DNA of 64,000 nucleotides, from the NCBI GenBank assembly GCA_018716285.1, contig DVKD01000046.1, positions 1 to 64,000 of the forward strand, written 5' to 3'. This DNA comes from Candidatus Merdivicinus faecavium (GTDB lineage Bacteria; Bacillota; Clostridia; Oscillospirales; Ruminococcaceae). Every line of letters begins with the position of its first letter. Position 1 is the first letter of the stretch. The notes below the pieces were generated by a model. The model made no database searches and was not told the origin of the DNA. It saw nothing but the letters and a program-made list of their open reading frames with translations. Positions 17,286 through 25,615 of this stretch are shown here, one piece after another. Position numbers and translations under genes: made by a program.

Positions 17286-18476
17286 CTAAACCAGCTCGGT
17301 GTAGTTGCGGTCGACCCCGATGACGGTGTAGTAATGCGCCGCCGGGTCGAGGGCGCGCACCTTTTCCGCGATCTCCGCCTTGATGGACTCGGCCGAACGG
17401 CTGCACTCGGCAGGGATAACGATGTCAAAGATCACGTTGGTGTGGGTGTAGCCCCGCACAATTCGGAAATCGTGCAGGGTGATCCCCTCCTTCATCCCGG
17501 CGACGATGCCGACAACCTCCCGCCGCAGGGCGTTTAATTCCGCGTCGTCGGTGATGATGGGGTCCATGTGGACGACGAGGTTCATCCCCTCTCCCGCGAA
17601 ATCCCGCTCGATCTTGTCGCAGAGGTCGTGGCTGACCATGACGTCCTCCCTAGCGTCGACCTCGACATGGACCGAGGCGAAGCAGCGGCCCGGCCCGTAA
17701 TCGTGCACCATCAGGTCGTGGATGCCGAGCACGCCGTCGTAGCTGCGCAGCCGCTTCATCGTCCTGACCACAAGGTCGCGGTCGGGCGCCTCGCCGAGCA
17801 GGGGGCTTAAGGTCTCCCGGATGAGGTTTATCCCCGACCAGAGGATGAAGAGGGCGATGGCAAGGCCCATCCAGCCGTCCAGGATGAGATTTGTCCATTT
17901 GGAGACAAAGACCGACAGCAGCACCGCCGCGGTCGCGATGACATCGTTGCGGCTGTCCATCGCGGTCGCTTCCAGGGCGGTCGAGCCGATTTTTCTGCCG
18001 ATCCTGCGGTTGAAAAGCATCATCCAGCCCTTGACCAGGATGGAGGCGGCCAGCACCCCCACCGTCACCCAGCTGAAGGGGGCCTCCTCCGGCTGGAAAA
18101 TCTTCTCTAAGGAAGAGGTCGCGAGGTTGAAGCCCACCATCATAATGAGCACCGCGACGACCAGCCCGGAAACATACTCCATCCGCGCGTGGCCGTAGGG
18201 GTGCTCCTTGTCGGCCGGGCGGGAGGACATCCGGAAGCAGACGAGGGTCACGACGGAGGAGAGGGCGTCGGAGAGGTTGTTCACCCCGTCGGCCAGCACC
18301 GAAATGCTCTGGAACAGCACCCCCGCCAGCATCTTCCCCCCGCCGAGCAGCAGGTTGCAGGCCGCCCCCACCCCGCCCGCGGCCCGGCCGTAGGCGGCGC
18401 GGACGTCGGGGTCGGAGGTATTGTCCGGATTCTTCACCAGCATGCGAATCAGAAAATCAGTCATATCCTTCAGCAT
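17286..18476 (-). CDS. Cation diffusion facilitator family transporter
   Basis: The 396-residue membrane protein has about six membrane helices. It carries CDF metal-site residues in SVLADGVNNLSDALSS (D-x3-D pattern) and AMDSRNDV, and KEHPYGHARMEY in the loop. A C-terminal cytoplasmic ferredoxin-like domain follows (about residues 220-310) and then an extra region to the end. CDF proteins export Zn, Mn or Fe by proton exchange; the metal is not decided by sequence. The first ATG (18476) has GGAAGG directly abutting it, and an in-frame ATG at 18464 has GAAGGA slightly better placed, so the start may be four codons later. Confidence 0.9.
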   Translation of the reverse strand: MLKDMTDFLIRMLVKNPDNTSDPDVRAAYGRAAGGVGAACNLLLGGGKMLAGVLFQSISVLADGVNNLSDALSSVVTLVCFRMSSRPADKEHPYGHARMEYVSGLVVAVLIMMVGFNLATSSLEKIFQPEEAPFSWVTVGVLAASILVKGWMMLFNRRIGRKIGSTALEATAMDSRNDVIATAAVLLSVFVSKWTNLILDGWMGLAIALFILWSGINLIRETLSPLLGEAPDRDLVVRTMKRLRSYDGVLGIHDLMVHDYGPGRCFASVHVEVDAREDVMVSHDLCDKIERDFAGEGMNLVVHMDPIITDDAELNALRREVVGIVAGMKEGITLHDFRIVRGYTHTNVIFDIVIPAECSRSAESIKAEIAEKVRALDPAAHYYTVIGVDRNYTELV

Positions 18477-18488
18477 CCTTCCGGTTAT

Positions 18489-18517
18489 ATTTTACAGGAA
18501 AATCGCCATACTGTCAT
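18489..18517 (-). promoter_or_regulatory. Sigma-A promoter of the CDF transporter gene
   Basis: On the minus strand ATGACA (18512-18517) and TAAAAT (18489-18494) are separated by 17 bases, 12 bases before the gene. Confidence 0.55.
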
Positions 18518-18630
18518 GCATTCTTCCTATTATACCGCCTTTTTTCCGCGAAATCAAGCGCATGATGCAACAAAGGGCGGCGTTTTGGGTACTAATTATG
18601 TAAAGCCCAGTATTTTCCGCGCAAAATTGC

Positions 18631-18659
18631 TTGAAAACGCAGGGAAACTGTGCTATACT
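18631..18659 (+). promoter_or_regulatory. Sigma-A promoter of the secreted glycoside-hydrolase-like gene
   Basis: TTGAAA (18631-18636), a 17-base spacer and TATACT (18654-18659), with TGC extending the -10, lie about 50 bases before the start codon. Confidence 0.8.
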
Positions 18660-18706
18660 TTGGTGGAATCACAAAACCCGCGGTATGCGAACAGAAAGGA
18701 TGTATC

Positions 18707-20431
18707 ATGAAAAAGCTGAAGCAACTCTGCGCGTGGATGCTCGCCCTCGCGGCGGCCTTCACTGTCCTCGTCCTGCCCGCTTCGGCGGCGGACACTCAAA
18801 CGGCGGCCAAGGATTTCCGCGCCGTCTGGGTCAGCACCATCTATCACCTCGATTACCCGAGTACACCGACGACCGACCCGCAAACGCTCATGGACGAGGC
18901 CGACGCCATCCTCGACAGCTGCGCCGAGATGGGCATGAACGCGGTCATTTTGCAGGTCCGCCCCTCCGGCGACGCCCTCTATGAGTCCGAGATCTACCCC
19001 TGGAGCCAGCATCTGACCGGCGCGCAGGGAGTGGCGCCGGAAAACGGCTTTGACCCGCTCGAATACTGGGTGACCGAGGCGCACAAGCGCGGCCTGGAGC
19101 TGCACGCCTGGCTGAACCCCTACCGGGTGACCCGCTCCGGCTCCGCCGACTATAATTCCCTGTCCGCCGACAACCCCGCCCTGCTGCATCCCGAGTGGGT
19201 GGTCAGGCACAGCGACGGCAACTACTACTTAAATCCCGGCCTGCCCGAGGTGCGGCAGCTTGTGGTCGACGGCGCGATCGAGATCGTCGAAAATTACGAC
19301 GTCGACGGCATCCATCTCGACGACTACTTCTACCCCGGCACCAATTTTGACGACGCGGAAGCCTACGCGCAGTACGGCGCTGCCTTCTCGGACATCGGCG
19401 ACTGGCGGCGCAACAACGTCGACCTGCTGGTGCAGGAGCTCGACGCGGCCCTGCATGAGGCCGACCCGGACATCTCCTTCGGCATCAGCCCCTTCGGCAT
19501 CTGGGCCAACGCCTCCAGCATGGCGGCCGGCTCCAACACAAGCGGCAACCAGACCTACTTCTCCCACTATGCGGACACCCGCAAATGGGTCAAGGAAGGC
19601 TGGATCGACTACATCTGCCCGCAGATCTACTGGGAGATCGGCCACAGCCTGGCCGACTACGAGACCCTCGCCCGCTGGTGGGCTGATGTTGTCAAGGGCA
19701 CCGATGTCGAGCTCTACATCGGCATGGCCGACTACAAGGCGAACAACTCCAGCTCCTCGAGCCCCTGGTACGGCATCCAGGCGATCAAGGACCAGGTGGC
19801 CCTTAACGCCCAGATCCCCGAAATCACCGGCGAGGTGCATTTCCGCTATCAGTTTTTGCTAACCATCCCCGGCCTCAAGGATTTTTACAAGAACGCCTAC
19901 ACGGCCCAGACTGCTCCCCCCTCTGAACCCGCCGAACCGGAGACGCCTGAGGAACCTGCTACCCCCGGCCTCGCCATTACGAGCCAGTACTCCTCCCGCG
20001 ACGGCAAGGGTGAATGGGTGCAGTACTCCGACGGGCATTGGAACTTCCTCGTAAACGGCCAGACGGCGGCCGGCTGGCTTCAGGTCGACGGGACCTGGTA
20101 CTATTTCGACCAGCAGGGGACGATGCAGACCGGCTGGCTGCTCGACAAGGGCAGCTGGTACTATCTGAAAGACTGGGGCGGCATGGCCACCGGCTGGGTG
20201 CTCGACAACGGCAGCTGGTACTACCTCCGCAGCTGGGGCGGCATGGCAGTCGGCTGGGTGCTCGACGGCAGCACCTGGTACTGGATGAACGCCTCGGGCG
20301 CCATGAAGGCGAACGGCTGGCAGCTCGTCGACGGCAAATGGTACTACTTCTACCCGAGCGGCGCGATGGCCGCCAATACGACGACCCCGGACGGCTACCG
20401 GGTCGGGGCGTCGGGCGCCTGGCTGCAATAA
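18707..20431 (+). CDS. Secreted family-10-like glycoside hydrolase (GHL10/DUF187) with choline-binding-type repeats
   Basis: The 574-residue protein has a signal peptide (MKKLKQLCAW to LPASAA). A GHL10 domain (about residues 35-390) opens with FRAVWVSTIYHLDYPS and contains LHAWLNPYRV, DGIHLDDYFYPG (acidic active-site cluster) and DYICPQIYWEIG. A Pro/Glu linker follows. The last 130 residues form about five GWxxxxGxWYYxxxxG repeats of the cell-wall/choline-binding type. It is therefore probably anchored to teichoic acid on the cell surface, acting on peptidoglycan-like or other glycans; activity of this family is poorly defined. The start at 18707 has GAAAGGA upstream and begins the signal peptide. 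Confidence 0.88.
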   Translation: MKKLKQLCAWMLALAAAFTVLVLPASAADTQTAAKDFRAVWVSTIYHLDYPSTPTTDPQTLMDEADAILDSCAEMGMNAVILQVRPSGDALYESEIYPWSQHLTGAQGVAPENGFDPLEYWVTEAHKRGLELHAWLNPYRVTRSGSADYNSLSADNPALLHPEWVVRHSDGNYYLNPGLPEVRQLVVDGAIEIVENYDVDGIHLDDYFYPGTNFDDAEAYAQYGAAFSDIGDWRRNNVDLLVQELDAALHEADPDISFGISPFGIWANASSMAAGSNTSGNQTYFSHYADTRKWVKEGWIDYICPQIYWEIGHSLADYETLARWWADVVKGTDVELYIGMADYKANNSSSSSPWYGIQAIKDQVALNAQIPEITGEVHFRYQFLLTIPGLKDFYKNAYTAQTAPPSEPAEPETPEEPATPGLAITSQYSSRDGKGEWVQYSDGHWNFLVNGQTAAGWLQVDGTWYYFDQQGTMQTGWLLDKGSWYYLKDWGGMATGWVLDNGSWYYLRSWGGMAVGWVLDGSTWYWMNASGAMKANGWQLVDGKWYYFYPSGAMAANTTTPDGYRVGASGAWLQ

Positions 20432-20473
20432 CCTGCCCGGCAATGCCGAGGACGGAGAGGAGACAAAAATCTC

Positions 20474-21595
20474 ATGAGCGAATGCCCCAAATACCTCAAA
20501 GAATATGAGGGGATCTGGAAAACGGACCCCAAAAAGGCGAAGCTCGCCTGGTTTCAGGACGCCAGGTACGGCCTGTTCCTGCACTACGGACTCTACTCGC
20601 TGCTGCACAACCGGGAATGGATCCAGTTTTTCGACAAAATCCCCGTATCGGAATACGAAAAGCTGGCCGGCCAGTTTACGGCCCACAATTTCGACGCCGA
20701 CTACATCACCGACCTCGCCCTCAAGGCCGGCATGAAGTACGTAAACCTCACCACCTGCCACCACGAGGGCTTCTGCCTGTGGGATTCCAGAGTCGAGCCG
20801 TTCAACAGCAAAAACGCCGCGGCGGGGCGGGACCTGGTGAAGGAGCTCAGCGAAGCCGGCGACCGCAAGGGGCTGGGATTTTTCGCCTATTACACCTTCA
20901 TGCTCAACTGGCGGCATCCGTACTACGTCGACCGGACCGTCTTCGACAGCGCCCGCCCGGACTACGACACGCCGGAGCCCCGCTACCTCTACCGGAAAAA
21001 AGAGGATTTCCGGCATTACATCGCGTATATCGAAGAAGTGATGGACGAGCTGCTCTCGAACTACAAGATCACCGGCATCTGGCTGGACCTGATCGCCGCC
21101 TGGTACGCGATGGGAGAGGAATACATCCCCATTGAGGAGATTTACGCCCGCCTGCGCGCCAAGCACCCGGACGTCCTGATCTCCTGGAAGCAGGGCGCCA
21201 CCGGAACGGAGGATTTCGCCTCCCCGGAAAACAGCTTCCACGATCTGGCGGAGACCGTCCGGCCGCGCTTCGGCGACGCCGGGGCGGAACGGGCCCGGCG
21301 GGGCTTTGAGGGCAACCGGAACAAGCACAACGAGATCTGCTCGACCGTCCAGCGGGGCAGCTGGGGATACAACCCCCGCTGCGAAAACCGCAGCGTCGAG
21401 GAGCTCTACCAGCTGCTGGGACACGCGGCGGAGCATGACTGCAATCTCCTCTTAAATGTCGGCCCGATGGCGGACGGCTCCATCCACCCCAATCACGCGA
21501 AAATACTGCTGGAGCTTGGGGAGAAGATCCGGCGGGAGGGCTTCCCTTCGGCCGGGAACTCTTCCCAAAACCAGACGGCGGCCGGCGCGGAATAA
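20474..21595 (+). CDS. Alpha-L-fucosidase (GH29)
   Basis: The 373-residue enzyme hydrolyses terminal alpha-L-fucose. WFQDARYGLFLHYGLYS and TTCHHEGFCLWDS are the GH29 substrate-binding blocks, and the nucleophile is the Asp in GIWLDLIAA. SWKQGATGTEDFASPE follows. There is no signal peptide, so it probably acts in the cytoplasm on imported oligosaccharides. It is close to the catalytic-domain length with no added C-terminal module. It lies 42 bases after the GHL10 gene and may share its promoter. A terminator follows. Confidence 0.9.
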   Translation: MSECPKYLKEYEGIWKTDPKKAKLAWFQDARYGLFLHYGLYSLLHNREWIQFFDKIPVSEYEKLAGQFTAHNFDADYITDLALKAGMKYVNLTTCHHEGFCLWDSRVEPFNSKNAAAGRDLVKELSEAGDRKGLGFFAYYTFMLNWRHPYYVDRTVFDSARPDYDTPEPRYLYRKKEDFRHYIAYIEEVMDELLSNYKITGIWLDLIAAWYAMGEEYIPIEEIYARLRAKHPDVLISWKQGATGTEDFASPENSFHDLAETVRPRFGDAGAERARRGFEGNRNKHNEICSTVQRGSWGYNPRCENRSVEELYQLLGHAAEHDCNLLLNVGPMADGSIHPNHAKILLELGEKIRREGFPSAGNSSQNQTAAGAE

Positions 21596-21619
21596 CGCCG
21601 TCTGGACCGGCAAAACCCA

Positions 21620-21656
21620 TCCGCGGGAGCAGGGAAACCTCTCCCGCGGATTTTTG
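21620..21656 (+). terminator. Rho-independent terminator after the fucosidase gene
   Basis: CCGCGGGAG (21621-21629) pairs perfectly with CTCCCGCGG (21641-21649), followed by ATTTTTG. Confidence 0.8.
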
Positions 21657-21678
21657 CGCATTTTTTGCCGCTTTGCTC

Positions 21679-21707
21679 TTGACACGCCTGCCGCAGCAGG
21701 GTATAAT
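21679..21707 (+). promoter_or_regulatory. Perfect-consensus sigma-A promoter of the XRE regulator gene
   Basis: TTGACA (21679-21684), exactly 17 bases, and TATAAT (21702-21707). This matches both consensus hexamers at every base. Confidence 0.9.
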
Positions 21708-21755
21708 GAAGGGAGAAAAGTGAAGGAAACTTCATGTTTTGCGAGGAGGGCTGCC

Positions 21756-21986
21756 ATGAAAAACAAGGTCAGGGAATTCCGGACCGCAGCCGGGCTGACC
21801 CAGCAGCGGCTGGCCGACGCGGTCCACGTCTCGGTGCGGACGATCATCTCGATCGAAAAAGAGCAGTATAACCCCTCGATCATGCTTGCCTACCGGATGG
21901 CGCAGCTGTTCGGCACGACGGTGGAGGAGCTCTGCTGCCTCAGAGAAAATAAGGAAATGGAGGACAAGACGTATGAGGAACTGTAA
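21756..21986 (+). CDS. XRE-family small HTH transcriptional regulator
   Basis: The 76-residue protein is almost entirely one Cro/C1-type helix-turn-helix: VREFRTAAGLTQQRLADAVH and VSVRTIISIEKEQYNPS carry the recognition helix. It then ends with a typical VEELCCLRE tail. Proteins of this size often regulate the adjacent membrane protein gene. GAGGAGG precedes the ATG, and the end overlaps the downstream membrane gene by 14 bases. No clear palindromic operator is seen around its promoter. Confidence 0.9.
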   Translation: MKNKVREFRTAAGLTQQRLADAVHVSVRTIISIEKEQYNPSIMLAYRMAQLFGTTVEELCCLRENKEMEDKTYEEL

Positions 21987-22488
21987 TGCATGTTTGCAAA
22001 AGCGCGCGGCCGTAAAGCCCCTCAGCTACACCAAACGCATCCAGTGGCGGATCCGCGGGATCTGGCTTTTGATGGCGGCGATGGTCGGGTACATGCTCCT
22101 CCTCGTCGCGCTGGGCGGCGGGGATTCGCGGATCATGACCCGCACGGCGGATATGGTGAGCGACCTCCTCTTTTTCGGGGGACTGATCTTCCTGGGCATC
22201 CGCCTGCACCGCAACAAGAAGCTGCTGCGCGACCGGCAGCTTTTGCAGGAAGAGCGGCTCCGGGAGGAGGATGAGCGGGAACGCTGGCTCCACGACCGGA
22301 GCGGCGGCACGGTGGTCGACATCCTCCTCGCCGCGATGATGTGCGCCGTCTTCACCGCCGCCCTCTTCAACATGGCGGCCTTCTACACCGCCTTTGCGCT
22401 GCTTCTGCTGACCATTCTGCTCAAATTCGCGGCCTACCGGCTCGCAAGCCGGGCGCCGTTTTTCGAAAGGAAGGATTCTGATGATTGA
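21973..22488 (+). CDS. Integral membrane protein paired with the XRE regulator
   Basis: I do not recognise a named family. The 171-residue product has an N-terminal cysteine pair, two membrane helices (about residues 30-75), a highly charged stretch of Glu/Arg/Asp (about 80-115) that looks helical, and two more membrane helices before a charged C-terminus. GGAGGACAAGACGT gives a ribosome site inside the end of the XRE gene. The pairing of a 70-80 residue XRE protein with a four-helix membrane protein is common in Firmicutes and suggests a sensing or immunity-type role; this is inference. Confidence 0.72.
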   Translation: MRNCNACLQKRAAVKPLSYTKRIQWRIRGIWLLMAAMVGYMLLLVALGGGDSRIMTRTADMVSDLLFFGGLIFLGIRLHRNKKLLRDRQLLQEERLREEDERERWLHDRSGGTVVDILLAAMMCAVFTAALFNMAAFYTAFALLLLTILLKFAAYRLASRAPFFERKDSDD

Positions 22489-23923
22489 CAACCGCCCCAA
22501 CATTGTGCTCATCATGACCGACGAGATGCGCGGCGACTGCATGGGCATCGCCGGGCACCCCGACGTCCAGACCCCCTATCTCGACTCGCTGGCGAGCAAC
22601 GGGGTCTACTTTCCCAACGCCTACACCCCCTGCCCGAGCTGCATCGCGGCGCGGGCCGTGATGCACACCGGCCTTTCCCCGCGGCACTGCGGGCGGGTTG
22701 GCTACCGCGACCGGGTCGACTGGAACTACGGCTGCACGATGGCGGGCGAGCTGGCCCGGGCCGGCTACTACACCCAGTGCGTCGGCAAAATGCACGTCCA
22801 CCCGCTGCGATCCCTGCAGGGATTCCACCACATCGAGCTGCACGACGGCTATCTGCACACCTACCGATCCGCCTCAACCCCGAGCTGTGAAAACCAGAAG
22901 GCCGCCGACGATTACTTCCACTGGCTCCGAGAGGAAAAAGGGGTCGACGCCGACATCACCGACACCGGGCTCGAATGCAACTCCTGGGTTTCCCGTCCCT
23001 GGATCTACGAGGAGCAGCTCCATCCGACCAACTGGGTCACCTCCCGGAGCATCGACTTCCTCCGCCGCCGCGACCCGCGCAAACCCTTCTTCCTGATGGC
23101 CTCCTACGTCCGGCCGCACGCGCCCTACGACGCCCCGCAGCACTACTTTGACCTCTATGAGGGCAAGGAGCTTACGCCGCCGCTCACCGGCGACTGGGAC
23201 GACCGGGAGCGCCTCGCCCGGGACGGCCGGACCTACAACTCCTTTACCGGCCCCTCCGACCCGGAGCTCATCCGGCGGCAGCAGATCGGCTACTACGCCT
23301 GCATCACTCACGTCGACCACCAGATCGGCCGGCTTATCCAGGCGCTGAACGAATATGAGGTGCTGCAGAACACCGTCATCCTCTTCACCTCCGACCACGG
23401 GGAAATGCTTTCCGACCACTGCTTCTCCCGCAAGTCCCTCCCCTACCAGGGCAGCATCCGCATCCCGCTGCTGATGAACGGCCCGTCCGAGCTGATCGGC
23501 CGGCCGCGGGTGGAGAAGGCGGTCGCGGGCCTTCAGGATGTCATGCCCACCCTCCTGGAGCTGGCGGGCGCCGAAATCCCGGCCCACCTCGACGGGCAGA
23601 GCCTGCTCCACCCCGGCCGCGAGATGCTGCACGGGGAGCACAGCTTCGGCGACCTTTCCAACCATTTTGTCGTCACCGAAACCGACAAATACGTCTGGTT
23701 CTCGCAGGACGGGCGGGAGCAGTATTTCCGGCTGGACACCGACCCCGGCGAGCGGCACAACGCGATAAACGAGCCGCAGTACGCCGCCCGGATCGACGAG
23801 CTGCGCCGCTTCCTCATCCGCGAGCTCGCCGGCCGCGAGGAGGGCTATACCGATGGGGAACGCCTCATCCCCGGCCGCACGGCGCTCGCGGTGCTGCACA
23901 ACGCAACCGGGAAAAACTGCTGA
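22481..23923 (+). CDS. Type I sulfatase (arylsulfatase family, Cys-type)
   Basis: The 480-residue protein begins RPNIVLIMTDEMRGD, the metal-binding start of alkaline-phosphatase-superfamily sulfatases. The formylglycine motif is CIAAR, with Cys54 as the residue to be oxidised. A later metal site is FTSDHGEMLSDH. No signal peptide is visible. The family removes sulfate esters from glycans or small molecules. Activity needs a maturase (anSME or FGE), and none is in this window. The start overlaps the preceding gene by eight bases, so it is in the XRE operon. Together with the nearby fucosidase it points to sulfated, fucosylated glycans such as mucin. Confidence 0.9.
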   Translation: MIDNRPNIVLIMTDEMRGDCMGIAGHPDVQTPYLDSLASNGVYFPNAYTPCPSCIAARAVMHTGLSPRHCGRVGYRDRVDWNYGCTMAGELARAGYYTQCVGKMHVHPLRSLQGFHHIELHDGYLHTYRSASTPSCENQKAADDYFHWLREEKGVDADITDTGLECNSWVSRPWIYEEQLHPTNWVTSRSIDFLRRRDPRKPFFLMASYVRPHAPYDAPQHYFDLYEGKELTPPLTGDWDDRERLARDGRTYNSFTGPSDPELIRRQQIGYYACITHVDHQIGRLIQALNEYEVLQNTVILFTSDHGEMLSDHCFSRKSLPYQGSIRIPLLMNGPSELIGRPRVEKAVAGLQDVMPTLLELAGAEIPAHLDGQSLLHPGREMLHGEHSFGDLSNHFVVTETDKYVWFSQDGREQYFRLDTDPGERHNAINEPQYAARIDELRRFLIRELAGREEGYTDGERLIPGRTALAVLHNATGKNC

Positions 23924-24053
23924 CTTTCCCCGGGCGGCAATCCTGCGCGCAACGTATCGAGTTCCGCAGCGAATGATATGATTGCTCCGTATGAGCTGCA
24001 CACCGGCGGCCATACGGTGAAAAATCTCATTCGGTCGATTACAGGGCGGGAGA

Positions 24054-24098
24054 AAAGCAAATGCGCGCACCCACGTTGTGGATGCGCGCATTTGCTGC
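24054..24098 (-). terminator. Strong hairpin terminator of tRNA-Leu
   Basis: A perfect 13-bp inverted repeat GCAAATGCGCGCA / TGCGCGCATTTGC (24057-24069 and 24083-24095) with a further CCAC/GTGG inside. It is followed on the minus strand by TTTTC, about 15 bases after the tRNA end. The bases 23924-24053 hold nothing I recognise. Confidence 0.8.
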
Positions 24099-24111
24099 GG
24101 CTGTAAACCGC

Positions 24112-24198
24112 TGGTGCCGCTAACCGGACTTGAACCGGTACGATGTTGCCATCGAGGGATTTTAAGTCCCTTGCGTCTGCCGATTTCGCCATAGCGGC
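24112..24198 (-). tRNA. tRNA-Leu (anticodon UAA)
   Basis: Read on the minus strand the 87-nt gene opens GCCGCTA and closes TAGCGGC plus discriminator A and an encoded CCA. The anticodon loop is CTTAAAA with anticodon TAA, there is a long class II variable arm, and the T arm contains GGTTCAAGTCC. All stems pair, so it is functional. It is a single-gene unit with its own promoter and terminator. Confidence 0.97.
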
Positions 24199-24216
24199 CT
24201 AATTTTGACAGTTGCT

Positions 24217-24245
24217 ATTATACACTTTTTTTCGGGAGTTGTCAA
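24217..24245 (-). promoter_or_regulatory. Consensus sigma-A promoter of tRNA-Leu
   Basis: On the minus strand TTGACA (24240-24245), 17 bases, and TATAAT (24217-24222), about 12 bases before the likely start of the transcript. Confidence 0.9.
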
Positions 24246-24345
24246 GCGGGATTTGCTTTTTTCAAAAAATGTGCAGGCTCGCCAAATTTCGAAGCAGAAA
24301 CCCGCCGAATTTCTCGTGAAAAAAATCGGAAAATGCAAAAAGTCC

Positions 24346-24375
24346 TTGACAAGCCTCTCCCGGATGTGGTAAAAT
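24346..24375 (+). promoter_or_regulatory. Sigma-A promoter of rpsF-ssb-rpsR
   Basis: TTGACA (24346-24351), an 18-base spacer and TAAAAT (24370-24375). Confidence 0.8.
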
Positions 24376-24381
24376 TTATCT

Positions 24382-24470
24382 GTTGCCTATAAAGTTAGGC
24401 AGAATGCGCCGTTTCGGCGCATACAAGTCCTTGCTCCGGACCTGAACCGGGGCCATATGTCCAAAAGGAG
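24382..24470 (+). other. rpsF leader with hairpins (candidate S6:S18-binding region)
   Basis: ATGCGCCG (24404-24411) pairs with CGGCGCAT (24415-24422) across a TTT loop. A second weaker pairing involves CTCCGG and CCGGGG around 24433-24451. S6:S18 complexes are known to bind a leader hairpin with a CCG element; the match here is only suggestive. Confidence 0.3.
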
Positions 24471-24479
24471 GTGCTTTTA

Positions 24480-24773
24480 ATGGCAAAAGCAATGGAAAAT
24501 TACGAGGCAGTTCTGGTGCTCAGCACCAAGCAGGGCGAAGACGCAGTCAAAGCCCTGATCGAGAAGTTCTCCACCATCATCCAGGAAAACGCTACCCTGG
24601 AGTCCGTTGATGAGTGGGGCAAGCGTACCCTGGCCTACGAGATCAACGACGAGACCGAAGGCTACTACGTTCTGTTCAACTTCAACTCTGTTCCTTCTTT
24701 CCCTGTTGAGCTCGAGAGAAGACTGAACATCACCGACGGCATTCTTCGTTCTCTGGTTGTCACCAGAATGTAA
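24480..24773 (+). CDS. rpsF: 30S ribosomal protein S6
   Basis: The 97-residue protein binds 16S rRNA together with S18. MENYEAVLVLS and EGYYVLFNF followed by LERRLNITDGILR match bS6. The start at 24480 has AAAAGGAGG upstream; a GTG nine bases earlier lies inside the ribosome site and is rejected. It is the first gene of rpsF-ssb-rpsR, a conserved Firmicute operon. Confidence 0.96.
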   Translation: MAKAMENYEAVLVLSTKQGEDAVKALIEKFSTIIQENATLESVDEWGKRTLAYEINDETEGYYVLFNFNSVPSFPVELERRLNITDGILRSLVVTRM

Positions 24774-24787
24774 TTGGAGGCGGAATT

Positions 24788-25261
24788 ATGCTGAACCGGG
24801 TAATCTTAATGGGCAGACTGGTTGCCGATCCTGAACTCAGGCAGACGACCAGCGGAATTTCTGTCGCGACCTTCCGGATTGCGGTTGACCGCAACTACCA
24901 GGCGAAGGGCGCTACCGAAAAACAGGCCGACTTCATCCCCTGCGTCGCATGGCGGCAGACCGCTGAATTCATCAGCCGTTATTTCGCCAAGGGCCGCATG
25001 ATTGCTTTGGAAGGCAGTTTGCAGTCTCGCAATTATGAAGACAAGACCGGCCAGAAGCGTACCGCTTACGAGGTCATTGTCGATCAGGCGTACTTCGCCG
25101 ACTCCAAGCCCGCCGGCGGCGCGCAAACCGACCGCAGCGGCATCCCCTTCCCCACCGAGCCCCCTCACTTTGAGGAGCCCCAGAGAGGCAACAGCCTGTC
25201 TGTCGGCGATTTCGGTTCCTTTGAGGAAGTGGACACGGACGACGGCGACCTGCCGTTCTGA
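24788..25261 (+). CDS. ssb: Single-stranded DNA-binding protein
   Basis: The 157-residue protein coats single-stranded DNA in replication and repair. The OB fold spans residues 1-106 (MLNRVILMGRLVADPELR, DFIPCVAWRQTAEFISRYF, YEVIVDQAYF). A glycine/proline-rich linker leads to the acidic tip DDGDLPF, which recruits partner proteins. It lies between rpsF and rpsR, 14 bases after rpsF. Confidence 0.97.
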   Translation: MLNRVILMGRLVADPELRQTTSGISVATFRIAVDRNYQAKGATEKQADFIPCVAWRQTAEFISRYFAKGRMIALEGSLQSRNYEDKTGQKRTAYEVIVDQAYFADSKPAGGAQTDRSGIPFPTEPPHFEEPQRGNSLSVGDFGSFEEVDTDDGDLPF

Positions 25262-25305
25262 TTTCAATTCGGGTCAAACAGATTTTTTAGAAGGAGGAAA
25301 TCCAC

Positions 25306-25548
25306 ATGATGGATCGCAATAACCGCGGCGGCAGAAAGCCGCGCAGAAAAGTCTGCGCTTTCTGCGTCGATAAGGTCGAAAACATCGACTACAAAACCAT
25401 TGGCAAGTACAGCCGCAAGGTTCTCTCCGAGAGAGCCAAGATTATCCCCCGCCGTGTTACCGGCACCTGCGCCAGACATCAGCGCCAGCTGACCGTCGCT
25501 GTCAAGCGTGCGCGTCACATCGCTCTGCTGCCGTTCGTAAACGACTAA
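25306..25548 (+). CDS. rpsR: 30S ribosomal protein S18
   Basis: The 80-residue protein carries CAFC and a later Cys, the zinc-binding (C+) form of bS18. [33 protein letters not shown] is the conserved core. Two ATG codons are adjacent at 25306 and 25309; AAGGAGGAAATCCAC serves either. It closes the rpsF operon before a terminator. Confidence 0.96.
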   Translation: MMDRNNRGGRKPRRKVCAFCVDKVENIDYKTIGKYSRKVLSERAKIIPRRVTGTCARHQRQLTVAVKRARHIALLPFVND

Positions 25549-25562
25549 GTCCAGTCGAAAAG

Positions 25563-25602
25563 TTCCCCGTCCCAGGCAAACGCCCGGGATGGGGATTTTT
25601 TA
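25563..25602. terminator. Terminator between rpsR and the convergent nagA gene
   Basis: CCCCGTCCC (25565-25573) pairs with GGGATGGGG (25586-25594), followed by TTTTTT on plus; the reverse strand has a shorter T run, so it may serve both genes. Confidence 0.85.
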
Positions 25603-25615
25603 TTTCCCTCACACA

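Noticed and set aside
19859-21436. A 525-codon minus-strand frame antisense to the GHL10 and fucosidase genes
   Set aside because: Both plus-strand genes have full family motifs and ribosome sites; the antisense frame has none.
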